From NCBI GenBank assembly GCA_023438885.1, contig JAEXPS010000218.1, positions 1-11,447 on the forward strand: DNA of 11,447 nucleotides, read 5' to 3'. The position numbers and the translations under genes were made by a program. Position 1 is the first letter of the stretch, and every line of letters starts with the position of its first letter. Below, one piece after another: positions 1-6,756 of the stretch. A model generated the notes under the pieces. That model searched no databases. It saw only the letters and a list, made by a program, of their open reading frames with translations, and was not told the origin of the DNA. The DNA is from Actinomycetes bacterium. Lineage in GTDB: Bacteria; Actinomycetota; Actinomycetes; Actinomycetales; Cellulomonadaceae.

Positions 1-80
1 CCCGCGAACCGGGCCGTCGCCACCACGGCCACGGCCGCCACCGTCCCGGCGTAGATCAGGGTCCCCCGGTAGCGGCTCAT
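1..80 (-). CDS. N-terminus of a membrane-anchored or secreted protein (cut by window edge)
   Basis: Only the first 26 codons are visible, starting with ATG at 78-80. The peptide begins MSRYRGTLIYAG and continues as an Ala/Val-rich hydrophobic stretch (about residues 8-25), preceded by two arginines. It therefore looks like a signal peptide or first membrane segment. Its start codon overlaps the stop of the ferric-reductase-like gene (ATGA), so the two are almost certainly translated as one unit. In actinobacteria, genes for this kind of haem membrane protein are often followed by an FMN-binding-domain protein or an ApbE-type flavin transferase, and either would fit. Nothing in the visible 26 residues proves it. 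Confidence 0.6.
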   Translation of the reverse strand, partial: MSRYRGTLIYAGTVAAVAVVATARFA

Positions 81-814
81 GCTCGCACGCTGCCCTCGGC
101 GGCGACGAGCTCGGGCTCGGCCCCCTCGGCCGGGCGGGCGGCGGTGCGCAACCGGCCGACGAGCGCCGGCCCCACCCGCCAGCGCAGCAACGCCGCCGCG
201 ACCGCCCCGTAGACCACGAACCACACGACCCGCGCCCACGGCGAGCCCACCAGGTGCGTACCCGCGGCGAGCTGGTGGAACGACGCCAGGATCACCGCCG
301 GATAGATGGCCAGGTGCAGCAGGTACCAGGCGCGGCGCGGCAGTCGCCGCCGGAGCGGCCCTGCGCACGACAGCCCGACGAGCAGCATCAGGACCGTGCC
401 CGCGAGCGCGAGCGGCAGGTGGTCGATCCGCTCCAGCTGCGTGGCGAGCTCGGCCCAGGGCGTGCCGCCGTCGACGAGCGCACCGCCGGCGACCATCGCC
501 ACCACGTGGGTGGCCACCAGCAGCGTGGTCGTCGCGCCGAGGGTGACGTGGCGGCCGACCAGCCGGCCGGCGCCCGCCGTGCGCACCAGCCACGGGACGC
601 GGGCGATCAGCAACAGCTGGGCGGCGACGAGCAGCGCCGCCAGCAGACCGAGCAGCTCGGCCACCGCGATGAGCGCCATCCCCGGCGTCGCGCCCGCGGC
701 GGCGGGCGTACCGGCCCACCAGAACCACGTGACGCCGGCCGCGGCTGCGAGCAGGAGTGTGCGCGGGAGCCAGGCGCCATCGAACCTCACGCCGACGAGT
801 ATCCCGAGCGGCAC
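77..814 (-). CDS. Ferric-reductase-like transmembrane haem protein
   Basis: This is an integral membrane protein of about 245 residues with some six hydrophobic segments and histidine pairs as expected for haem ligands. Counted on the longer 262-residue frame, H106 and H120 are 14 apart, and H184 (YLLHLAIY) and H197 (SFHQLA) are 13 apart, with H204 nearby. This is the pattern of the ferric reductase-like transmembrane domain (FRE/NOX/MsrQ-like), which carries electrons across the membrane through b-type haems. No FAD/NAD-binding domain follows, so it needs a partner, perhaps the overlapping downstream gene. The frame is open from an ATG at 863-865, but that codon has no ribosome-binding site and sits against the hairpin at 867-888. 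The GTG at 812-814 has GGAGG (819-823) 4 nt upstream, so I prefer it; the ATG cannot be excluded. The exact substrate (metal, methionine sulfoxide or flavin chain) cannot be read from the sequence. Confidence 0.8.
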   Translation of the reverse strand: MPLGILVGVRFDGAWLPRTLLLAAAAGVTWFWWAGTPAAAGATPGMALIAVAELLGLLAALLVAAQLLLIARVPWLVRTAGAGRLVGRHVTLGATTTLLVATHVVAMVAGGALVDGGTPWAELATQLERIDHLPLALAGTVLMLLVGLSCAGPLRRRLPRRAWYLLHLAIYPAVILASFHQLAAGTHLVGSPWARVVWFVVYGAVAAALLRWRVGPALVGRLRTAARPAEGAEPELVAAEGSVRA

Positions 815-866
815 CCTGCCTCCAGGCGCGCCGTAGGTCCTAGGCGGTCTGCCTGACGTGGTCATC

Positions 867-888
867 CGCGCCGCTGTGAGGCGGCGCG
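867..888 (-). terminator. GC-rich hairpin after nrdF, probable terminator
   Basis: A perfect 8-bp stem (CGCGCCGC / GCGGCGCG, arms 867-874 and 881-888) closes a 6-nt loop, starting 13 nt after the nrdF stop. It is nested inside a second, outer inverted repeat: arms 840-852 and 894-905 match over 12 bp with one bulged G, and the outer right arm covers the nrdF stop codon. There is no U-tract, which is common in actinobacterial terminators. It is best read as the end of the nrdHIEF transcript; because it is symmetric it could also affect transcription from the other side. Confidence 0.6.
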
Positions 889-901
889 AGGCAGCAGACC
901 G

Positions 902-1879
902 CTAGAAGTCCCAGTCGTCGTCCTCGGTGTTGACGGCCTTGCCGATGACGTACGACGAGCCGGACCCCGAGAAGAAGTCGTGGTTCTCGTCGGCGTTGGG
1001 GCTCAGCGCGGAGAGGATCGACGGGTTGACGTCGGTCTCGTCGCGCGGGAAGAGCGCCTCGTAGCCGAGGTTCATCAGCGCCTTGTTCGCGTTGTACCGC
1101 AGGAACTTCTTGACGTCCTCGGTCAGGCCGAGGTCGTCGTACAGGTCCTGGGTGTACTCCACCTCGTTGTCGTAGAGCTCGAAGAGCAGCTCGAAGGTGT
1201 AGTCCTTCAGGGCGGCGCGCTCGGCCTCGGAGACCCGCTCCAGGCCCTTCTGGTACTTGTAGCCGATGTAGTAGCCGTGCACGGCCTCGTCGCGGATGAT
1301 CAGCCGGATCAGGTCCGCCGTGTTGGTCAGCTTGGCGCGGCTGGCCCAGTACATCGGGGCGTAGAAGCCGGAGTAGAACAGGAACGACTCCAGCATGGTG
1401 CTGGCCACCTTGCGCTTGAGCGGCTCGTCGCCCCGGTAGTACTCGAGGACGATCGCGGCCTTGCGCTGGAGGTTGGCGTTCTCCTCGCTCCACCGGAACG
1501 CCTCGTCGATCTCGCGCGTGGAGATCAGCGTCGAGAAGATCGACGAGTAGCTCTTCGCGTGGACCGACTCCATGAACGCGATGTTCGTGTAGACGGCCTC
1601 CTCGTGCGGCGTCAGCGCGTCCGGGATCAGGCTGACCGCGCCGACCGTGCCCTGGATGGTGTCCAGGAGCGTGAGACCGGTGAAGACGCGGGTGGTCATC
1701 GTCTTCTCGGCCTCGGTGAGCGTGGCCCAGCTCTGGATGTCGTTGGACACCGGCACCTTCTCCGGCAGCCAGAAGTTGCCGGTGAGGCGGTCCCAGACCT
1801 CGGCGTCCTTCTCGTCCTCCAGACGGTTCCAGTTGATGGCCTGGACGCGGTCGATCAGCTTGAGCTTCGGGGGGGTCAT
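902..1879 (-). CDS. nrdF: Class Ib ribonucleotide reductase, radical-generating beta subunit NrdF
   Basis: NrdF (325 aa) houses the dimetal site (Mn or Fe) and stable tyrosyl radical that NrdE uses to reduce ribonucleoside diphosphates. All expected ligands are present at a constant offset from Salmonella NrdF: D73, E104, H107, E164, E198 and H201, with radical Tyr111 in the motif FMESVHAKSYS. The C-terminus TEDDDWDF is the acidic/aromatic tail that docks on NrdE. Length is normal for the family. The start is ATG 1877-1879, with AAGGA (1889-1893) 9 nt upstream. A longer open frame reaching into nrdE is rejected because the family N-terminus begins at this Met. It follows nrdE after 34 nt, so both are on one message; the cofactor is expected to be activated by the NrdI encoded upstream. 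Confidence 0.98.
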   Translation of the reverse strand: MTPPKLKLIDRVQAINWNRLEDEKDAEVWDRLTGNFWLPEKVPVSNDIQSWATLTEAEKTMTTRVFTGLTLLDTIQGTVGAVSLIPDALTPHEEAVYTNIAFMESVHAKSYSSIFSTLISTREIDEAFRWSEENANLQRKAAIVLEYYRGDEPLKRKVASTMLESFLFYSGFYAPMYWASRAKLTNTADLIRLIIRDEAVHGYYIGYKYQKGLERVSEAERAALKDYTFELLFELYDNEVEYTQDLYDDLGLTEDVKKFLRYNANKALMNLGYEALFPRDETDVNPSILSALSPNADENHDFFSGSGSSYVIGKAVNTEDDDWDF

Positions 1880-1913
1880 CGTCCCTGTTCCTTCGTCGTT
1901 CGTCGTCCGGGCG

Positions 1914-4055
1914 TCACAGCATGCAGCTGACGCAACCGTCAATTTCCGTGCCCTCGAGGGCCAGCTGCCGCAGGCGGATGTAGTAGATGGTCTTGATGCC
2001 CTTCTTCCACGCGTAGATCTGGGCGCGGTTGAGGTCACGCGTGGTGACGGTGTCCTTGAAGAACAGCGTCAGGCTCAGGCCCTGGTCCACGTGCTGCGTC
2101 GCCTCGGCGTACGTGTCGATGATCTTCTCGTAGCCGATCTCGTACGCGTCCTGGAAGTACTCCAGGTTGTCGTTGTCCATGAAGGGCGCCGGGTAGTAGA
2201 CCCGGCCGATCTTGCCCTCCTTGCGGATCTCGATCTTGCTGGCGATCGGGTGGATCGAGCTGGTCGAGTGGTTGATGTAGCTGATGGAGCCGGTGGGCGG
2301 CACCGCCTGCAGGTTCTGGTTGTAGATGCCGTGCTCCTGGACGGAGGCGGCGAGCTCGCGCCAGTCGTCCTGGGTGGGGATGTGGATGCCGGCCTCGTCG
2401 AACAGCTGGCGCACCCTCGCGGTGCGGGGCGCCCACTCCCGCTCGATGTACTTGGCGAAGTACTCGCCGCTGGCGTACTTGCTGTCCTCGAAGCCCTCGA
2501 AGGCGCGGCCGCGCTCGATGGCGAGCTTGTTCGAGGCGCGGATCGCGTGGAACGCCACCGCGTAGAAGTAGATGTTGGTGAAGTCGAGGCCCTCGTCGGA
2601 CCCGTAGAAGATGCGCTCGCGGGCGAGGTAGCCGTGCAGGTTCATCTGGCCGAGGCCGATGGCGTGGCCGGCGTTGTTGGCCTTCTTCACCGACGGGACG
2701 GACTCGATGCTGGTCTGGTCCGAGACGGCGGTCAGCGCCCTGATGGCCGTCTCCACCGACTTGCCGAAGTCCGGCGAGTCCATGGTCAGCGCGATGTTCA
2801 GCGAGCCGAGGTTGCAGCTGATGTCCTTGCCGACCTCGGCGTAGCTCAGGTCCTCGTTGAAGCGCGACGGCGTCGACACCTGGAGGATCTCCGAGCACAG
2901 GTTCGACATGGTGATCTTGCCCTTGATCGGGTTGGCCCGGTTCACGGTGTCCTCGAACACGATGTACGGGTAGCCCGACTCGAACTGGATCTCCGCCACG
3001 CGCTGGAAGAACTCACGCGCGTCGATCTTCGTCTTGCGGATGCGCTTGTCGTCGACCATCTCGTAGTACTTCTCCGTGACGTCGATGTCCGCGAAGGCGA
3101 CGCCGTAGACGCGCTCGACGTCGTACGGGCTGAACAGGTACATCGGCTCGTTCTTCTTGGCGAGCTCGAACGTGATGTCCGGGATGACGACGCCGAGGGA
3201 GAGGGTCTTGATGCGGACCTTCTCGTCGGCGTTCTCGCGCTTGGTGTCGAGGAACCGGTAGATGTCCGGGTGGTGCGCGTGCAGGTACACCGCGCCCGCG
3301 CCCTGGCGCGCGCCGAGCTGGTTGGCGTAGCTGAACGAGTCCTCGAGCAGCTTCATCACCGGGATCACGCCGGAGCTCTGGTTCTCGATGTGCTTGATGG
3401 GTGCGCCGTGCTCGCGGATGTTGGAGAGCAGGAGGGCCACGCCGCCACCGCGCTTGCTCAGCTGCAGGGCGGAGTTGATGCCGCGCGCGATCGACTCCAT
3501 GTTGTCCTCGATGCGCAGCAGGAAGCAGCTGACCGGCTCGCCGCGCTGCGCCTTGCCCAGGTTGAGGAACGTGGGCGTCGCCGGCTGGAAGCGGCCGGCC
3601 ACCATCTCGTCGACCAGCGAGATCGCGAAGTCGGTGTCGCCGTCCGCCAGGGCGAGGGCCACCATGCACACCCGGTCCTCGAAGCGCTCGAGGTACCGCT
3701 TGCCGTCGAACGTCTTCAGCGTGTAGCTCGTGTAGTACTTGAAGGCCCCGAGGAACGTGGAGAACCGGAACTTCTTCGAGTACGCGTAGTCGAAGAGCGT
3801 CTTGAGGAACGCCCGGTCGTACTTCGCCAGCACCGCCGGGTCGTAGTACTTGTTCTCGACGAGGTAGTCCAGCTTCTCGTCGAGGTCGTGGAAGAAGACC
3901 GTGTTCTGGTTGACGTGCTGCAGGAAGTACTGGCGCGCCGCCTCGCGGTCCTTGTCGAACTGGATCTGCCCGTCCGGCCCGTACAGGTTGAGCATCGCGT
4001 TGAGCGCGTGGTAGTCGAGCCCCGTCGTGTCCACCTGTGTCTGCGTGACCGTCAT
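1914..4055 (-). CDS. nrdE: Class Ib ribonucleotide reductase, catalytic alpha subunit NrdE
   Basis: NrdE (713 aa) reduces ribonucleoside diphosphates to deoxyribonucleotides in the cytoplasm, using the radical from NrdF and electrons from NrdH. Visible active-site residues are C177 (PVSCFLL), C387 in SNLCSEI with N385 and E389, C414 (DISCNLGSLN), and the C-terminal shuttle pair C708/C711 (CVSC) that NrdH re-reduces. The radical-path tyrosine pair is present near residues 691-692 (TIYYIRLRQ). There is no N-terminal ATP-cone, as usual for class Ib. The start is ATG 4053-4055, which overlaps the nrdI stop as ATGA; upstream Shine-Dalgarno complementarity is weak, so translation is probably coupled to nrdI. 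An in-frame ATG six codons earlier is possible but lies inside nrdI. Confidence 0.98.
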   Translation of the reverse strand: MTVTQTQVDTTGLDYHALNAMLNLYGPDGQIQFDKDREAARQYFLQHVNQNTVFFHDLDEKLDYLVENKYYDPAVLAKYDRAFLKTLFDYAYSKKFRFSTFLGAFKYYTSYTLKTFDGKRYLERFEDRVCMVALALADGDTDFAISLVDEMVAGRFQPATPTFLNLGKAQRGEPVSCFLLRIEDNMESIARGINSALQLSKRGGGVALLLSNIREHGAPIKHIENQSSGVIPVMKLLEDSFSYANQLGARQGAGAVYLHAHHPDIYRFLDTKRENADEKVRIKTLSLGVVIPDITFELAKKNEPMYLFSPYDVERVYGVAFADIDVTEKYYEMVDDKRIRKTKIDAREFFQRVAEIQFESGYPYIVFEDTVNRANPIKGKITMSNLCSEILQVSTPSRFNEDLSYAEVGKDISCNLGSLNIALTMDSPDFGKSVETAIRALTAVSDQTSIESVPSVKKANNAGHAIGLGQMNLHGYLARERIFYGSDEGLDFTNIYFYAVAFHAIRASNKLAIERGRAFEGFEDSKYASGEYFAKYIEREWAPRTARVRQLFDEAGIHIPTQDDWRELAASVQEHGIYNQNLQAVPPTGSISYINHSTSSIHPIASKIEIRKEGKIGRVYYPAPFMDNDNLEYFQDAYEIGYEKIIDTYAEATQHVDQGLSLTLFFKDTVTTRDLNRAQIYAWKKGIKTIYYIRLRQLALEGTEIDGCVSCML

Positions 4056-4447
4056 CGCCACATCCGTTCCCATCCCGTGCGGACGCGCTCCACGTCTCGC
4101 TGTGTACCCATGAGCTCGAAGGCGTACAGATACGGAACACCGCACTTGCCCGCGACGATGTCGCCGGCCAGGCAGTACGTCGCTCCGAAGTTGGTGTTGC
4201 CGGCGGCGATGACGCCGCGGATCAGCGACCGGTTGCCTTCGTCGTTGAGGAACTTCACCACCTGGCGTGGCACGGCCCCGCCCTCGTTGCCGCCGCCGTA
4301 GGTGGGCGTGACGAGCACGTACGGCTCGTCGACCCGCAAGAAACCCTCGGCCGGGCGCAGCGGGATCCGCTTGGCCGGCAGGTTCGTCTTCTCGACGAAC
4401 CGACGGGTGTTGTTCGAGACGGACGAGAAGTACACCAGGGTGGGCAT
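4052..4447 (-). CDS. nrdI: Flavodoxin-like NrdI, activator of the NrdF cofactor
   Basis: NrdI (131 aa) is the FMN flavodoxin that supplies oxidant to assemble the dimanganese-tyrosyl radical of NrdF. It opens with a beta strand and phosphate-binding loop (LVYFSSVSNNTRRFVEK, residues 4-20), has the FMN '50s loop' TYGGGNEGGAVPRQV (49-63), and carries the AAGNTNFGATYCLAG segment (81-95) typical of the family. Length is usual. The ATG at 4445-4447 has a strong AAGGAG (4454-4459) 6 nt upstream. It overlaps nrdE by 4 nt. The nrdH-nrdI gap is 136 nt, far larger than the other junctions, and contains a strong stem-loop (4477-4524). Confidence 0.97.
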   Translation of the reverse strand: MPTLVYFSSVSNNTRRFVEKTNLPAKRIPLRPAEGFLRVDEPYVLVTPTYGGGNEGGAVPRQVVKFLNDEGNRSLIRGVIAAGNTNFGATYCLAGDIVAGKCGVPYLYAFELMGTQRDVERVRTGWERMWR

Positions 4448-4476
4448 ACCTCTCTCCTTCCGTCGTCATGCTTGGG

Positions 4477-4524
4477 ACGAAGGTCCTGGGCTCCGGGACA
4501 GAGACCTCTGCCTGGGACCTTCGT
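4477..4524 (-). promoter_or_regulatory. Stem-loop in the nrdH-nrdI gap
   Basis: Arms ACGAAGGTCC (4477-4486) and GGACCTTCGT (4515-4524) are a perfect 10-bp inverted repeat. On the mRNA the stem can continue past a 2x2 internal loop with three more pairs, and the remaining loop is itself partly self-complementary (AGAGGTCTCT). It ends about 17 nt before the nrdI Shine-Dalgarno and has no U-tract. It may be a partial terminator, a processing site or an mRNA stabiliser that sets different levels of nrdH and nrdIEF. That role is inference; the pairing itself is plain in the sequence. Confidence 0.6.
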
Positions 4525-4583
4525 GCTGTGCGCGAACCCTCGTCTCCCTGGGGTGCGGGGCAGGCCCGGGCGGGCCCGCGCGA

Positions 4584-4829
4584 TCAGGCGACCGACGCCG
4601 CCACGCGCTCCGCGAGCGCCTTGATCTTGTCCGGCCGGAAGCCCGACCAGTGCTCGCCGCCGGCCATCACGACCGGGGCCTGGAGGTGACCCAGCGACAT
4701 CACGTAGTCACGCGCGTCGGCGTCCTCGGTGATGTCCACCACCGTGTACTCGAAGCCGAGCTTGTCGAGGGCGCGGTAGGTGGCGTTGCACTGCACGCAC
4801 GACGGCTTGCTGTAGATCGTGATCGTCAT
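4584..4829 (-). CDS. nrdH: Glutaredoxin-like NrdH redoxin
   Basis: NrdH (81 aa) is a small thioredoxin-fold protein that re-reduces NrdE and is itself normally reduced by thioredoxin reductase. The redox motif CVQC is at residues 11-14, after the strand MTITIYSKPS. The family signature WSGFRPDKI is at 61-69, and the cis-Pro segment APVVM at 51-55. Length is normal. The start is ATG 4827-4829, with GGGAG (4836-4840) 6 nt upstream. It is the first gene of the nrd cluster, with a promoter and NrdR boxes about 60-110 nt upstream. The frame stays open further upstream but only through leader and promoter sequence. Confidence 0.97.
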   Translation of the reverse strand: MTITIYSKPSCVQCNATYRALDKLGFEYTVVDITEDADARDYVMSLGHLQAPVVMAGGEHWSGFRPDKIKALAERVAASVA

Positions 4830-4861
4830 CGTGGGCTCCCTCGGATGGTTCCTGCGCGACC

Positions 4862-4877
4862 GGGGACTTACGTCCCC
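4862..4877 (-). promoter_or_regulatory. nrdH leader hairpin with GUAA tetraloop
   Basis: On the transcribed strand GGGGAC-GTAA-GTCCCC forms a perfect 6-bp stem with a GNRA-class tetraloop. It lies in the predicted 5' leader, about 7 nt after the expected transcription start and about 20 nt before the nrdH ribosome-binding site. It probably protects or structures the 5' end of the nrd message; an attenuator is less likely because no competing pairing is obvious. Confidence 0.5.
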
Positions 4878-4890
4878 ACGTCGGGATTCG

Positions 4891-4906
4891 ACACTAGACC
4901 TTGTGG
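4891..4906 (-). promoter_or_regulatory. NrdR box 1 (overlaps the -10)
   Basis: The word ACACTAGACCTTGTGG matches the NrdR consensus acaCwAtATaTwgtgt at 12 of 16 positions, including both outer half-sites. NrdR is the ATP/dATP-sensing repressor of ribonucleotide reductase genes. Occupancy here would cover the -10. Confidence 0.75.
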
Positions 4907-4919
4907 TCGCGTTTGCCAA
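4891..4919 (-). promoter_or_regulatory. Promoter of nrdHIEF (sigma-70-type)
   Basis: On the minus strand a -35 TTGGCA (4914-4919) is followed after exactly 17 nt by a -10 TAGTGT (4891-4896), which fits the actinobacterial TAnnnT pattern. The expected start of transcription is near 4884, giving a leader of about 55 nt. The -10 lies within NrdR box 1, and the -35 lies between the two boxes, which is ideal for repression by NrdR. Confidence 0.65.
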
Positions 4920-4922
4920 CTA

Positions 4923-4938
4923 CCACTAGGGCTTGTGT
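4923..4938 (-). promoter_or_regulatory. NrdR box 2 (just upstream of the -35)
   Basis: The word CCACTAGGGCTTGTGT matches the NrdR consensus at about 11 of 16 positions and shares CACTAG....TTGTG with box 1 at nearly every informative base. It starts 32 bp from box 1, three helical turns away, so both face the same side of the DNA. This is the paired arrangement known for NrdR targets. Confidence 0.72.
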
Positions 4939-5205
4939 TACACGGATGTCGTTCTTCACCCTGTGCATGCTCTCCCCACGCTACCGTCCACCACCGACAC
5001 GAACCCGTGGCCTGCGCTTTCGTCCGGGCCCCTGCGGGCAGCCCACAGCCCGTCAACAGCCACCCGGGGTGGTGTCCACAACCCGCCCACCGGCGTGTCG
5101 CGCACGGTCCACAACCGGCCCCGTAGGCCGTCCACAGGGCGGCCTGCCGCACACGGGTCTCAGCCGCCCGACGAGCGCGCCGAGCCGATGCCCAGATTCA
5201 CCCTT
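4939..5205. other. Gene-free stretch upstream of nrdH with DnaA-box-like words
   Basis: No credible gene lies here. Open frames on both strands look like random high-GC translations with no ribosome-binding site. The region holds three same-strand words ending in GTCCACA: GTGTCCACA (5072-5080, 8/9 to the high-GC actinobacterial DnaA box TTGTCCACA), CGGTCCACA (5105-5113, 7/9) and CCGTCCACA (5128-5136, 7/9). The first two share the 10-mer GTCCACAACC exactly, 33 bp apart. A hairpin at 5123-5147 could end the gamma-glutamyltransferase transcript. DnaA is a known regulator of nrdAB in E. coli; a similar role here is a guess. Confidence 0.4.
5123..5147 (-). terminator. Hairpin after the gamma-glutamyltransferase gene, possible terminator
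   Basis: AGGCCG (5125-5130) pairs with CGGCCT (5140-5145) around a 9-nt loop and extends outward by a G-U and a G-C pair. It lies about 60 nt past the stop of the upstream minus-strand gene, and its loop contains a GTCCACA-type word. There is no U-tract. It is the best terminator candidate between this gene and the nrd promoter, but only moderately convincing. Confidence 0.4.
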
Positions 5206-6738
5206 TCAGGCGGTGCCGACCATGCCGTCCTGGCGCGGGTCGGTGCCGCCGGCCCAGCCGTCGGCGGTGCGCCAGATCGCCTGCGCGCCGCCGGCCAGCG
5301 ACGGCGACAGCTCCACCACCACATGGCCACGGCGCGCCAGACCGGCCAGCACGGCCTCGTCGTACCCCGGTTCGGCGAGGACCGTGAGCCCCTCGGTGAC
5401 GCGCAGCCGCGGCGCGGCGACGGTCGTCTGCGGGTCCAGACCCTCGTCGATCAGCCCGCGGAACAGCTGCACCTGCCCCTGCGGCTGCATGAACCCGCCG
5501 ACGCAGCCGACGACGCCGTGGAGCACCCCGGCACGTCCGGCCATCGCCGGGATGATCGTGTGGAACGGCCGCTTGCGAGGCTCGGGACGGTTGGGGTGCA
5601 CGTCGTCGAGCACGAAGCCGGAGCCCCGGTTCTGCAGCACCAGTCCCGTGCCGGGCACGCCGACGCCGGAACCGAAGCCCTCGTACAGGCTCTGGATCAG
5701 AGAGCAGCCGTTGCCCTGCGCGTCGACGACCGCCACGTACACCGTGTCGCTCGCCAGGCCGGCGGAGCGGGACGACGAGGCGGTGTCGCCGATCGTCGCG
5801 CGGCGCGCCGTCAGGTACGCCTCGTCGAGCAGCTCGGCGCTGCGGTCCGGAGCGAACCGCGGGTCCGCGACCACGGCCGCGGCATCGTCGATGGCGAGCC
5901 GGAGCGACTCGACGAGGCGGTGATCCGCCTCCTCGCCGCGGGCCGCCGGGAAGCCGCCGTAGAGGCCGAGCGCCTCCAGCACCACCACACCGTGGTTCGG
6001 CGGGGGCATCTCGAACACGTCGACGTCGCGGAAGCGGCCGTGGATCGGCTGCACCCACACCGGGCCGCCCCACTCGGCGAGGTCGGCCGCACGTAGCGGG
6101 CCGCCTGCTGCCTCCACCGCGGCGCCGATCGCCCGCGCCACCCGGCCGGTGTAGAACGGCGCGGCGCCCTCGGCGACGAACGTCTCCAGGGTGGCGGCCA
6201 GCAGCGGGTTCGCGAAGATCTCCCCCTCGGCCGGTGCCCGCCCGTCGTGGAGGAAGAGCTCGGCGGCGGTCTCGTCGGCGGCGAGCTTCTCGACCAGGGT
6301 CGCCCAGCCGCGGGCCACTCGCGGCGTCACGGCGAAGCCGTCGCGGGCGTGCCGCACCGCCGCGGCGAGCACCCGCGCCACCGGCAGCCGGCCGTGCGCC
6401 CGCAGCAGCTCCTCCCAGCCCGCCGGAGCGCCGGGCACGGTGATCGACCAGGGACCGCCCTCCGGCATCGACGTGAACCCCGCGGCGCGCAGCACCGCGA
6501 CGGTGAGGCCCGCCGGTGCCACCCCGGCCGACGCCAGCCCCGTGGGCTCGTCGTCCCCCGCCGCCCAGTGCAGCGCGAACAGGTCGCCGCCCACGCCGGT
6601 GGAGGCCGGGGCCACCACCGCCAGCACCGCCGCCGCCGCGACCGCGGCATCCGCCGCCGAGCCGCCCGCGGCCAGCACGTCCGTCCCCGCGGCCACCGCG
6701 AGCGGGTGGCTGGTCACCACCATCCCGTGATCCGTCAC
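5206..6738 (-). CDS. Gamma-glutamyltransferase-family enzyme (cytoplasmic, YwrD-like)
   Basis: This 510-residue protein belongs to the gamma-glutamyltranspeptidase N-terminal-nucleophile family, which cleaves gamma-glutamyl bonds (glutathione and related compounds) after self-cleavage into large and small subunits. The predicted nucleophile is T332 in SDTVYVAVVDAQGN, so cleavage should give subunits of about 331 and 179 residues. Around it are SLIQSLYEGFGSG (346-358), LQNRGSGF (368-375), PFHTIIPAM (391-399), GGFMQPQGQ (414-422) and the typical end DPRQDG (500-505). The N-terminal GGSAADAAVAAA segment (25-36) is also typical. There is no signal peptide, unlike classical secreted Ggt. The start GTG 6736-6738 has GGGAGG (6747-6752) 8 nt upstream; the frame opens further to 6801, but that part is repeat-rich spacer. 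Family members include acylases and other hydrolases, so the substrate is open. Confidence 0.9.
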   Translation of the reverse strand: MTDHGMVVTSHPLAVAAGTDVLAAGGSAADAAVAAAAVLAVVAPASTGVGGDLFALHWAAGDDEPTGLASAGVAPAGLTVAVLRAAGFTSMPEGGPWSITVPGAPAGWEELLRAHGRLPVARVLAAAVRHARDGFAVTPRVARGWATLVEKLAADETAAELFLHDGRAPAEGEIFANPLLAATLETFVAEGAAPFYTGRVARAIGAAVEAAGGPLRAADLAEWGGPVWVQPIHGRFRDVDVFEMPPPNHGVVVLEALGLYGGFPAARGEEADHRLVESLRLAIDDAAAVVADPRFAPDRSAELLDEAYLTARRATIGDTASSSRSAGLASDTVYVAVVDAQGNGCSLIQSLYEGFGSGVGVPGTGLVLQNRGSGFVLDDVHPNRPEPRKRPFHTIIPAMAGRAGVLHGVVGCVGGFMQPQGQVQLFRGLIDEGLDPQTTVAAPRLRVTEGLTVLAEPGYDEAVLAGLARRGHVVVELSPSLAGGAQAIWRTADGWAGGTDPRQDGMVGTA

Positions 6739-6756
6739 GGGCCCATCCTCCCGGCC

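Noticed and set aside
1647..4301. An 884-codon plus-strand open frame opposite nrdE and nrdF
   Set aside because: It is antisense to clearly conserved enzymes, is dominated by Val, Leu, Arg and Asp as expected of a high-GC mirror frame, and has no family motif.
5072..5136. Replication origin suggested by DnaA-like words
   Set aside because: Only three imperfect words, no AT-rich unwinding element, and no dnaA, dnaN or gyrB nearby.
4868..5152. A 94-codon minus-strand frame upstream of nrdH, rich in Gly, Trp and Cys
   Set aside because: No ribosome-binding site, it reads across the nrd promoter and boxes, and the residue mix looks like non-coding high-GC translation.
4901..6096. Long plus-strand frames starting in the nrdH upstream region
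   Set aside because: They run through the NrdR boxes and antisense to the gamma-glutamyltransferase, with Arg/Pro/Ser-rich random-looking translations.
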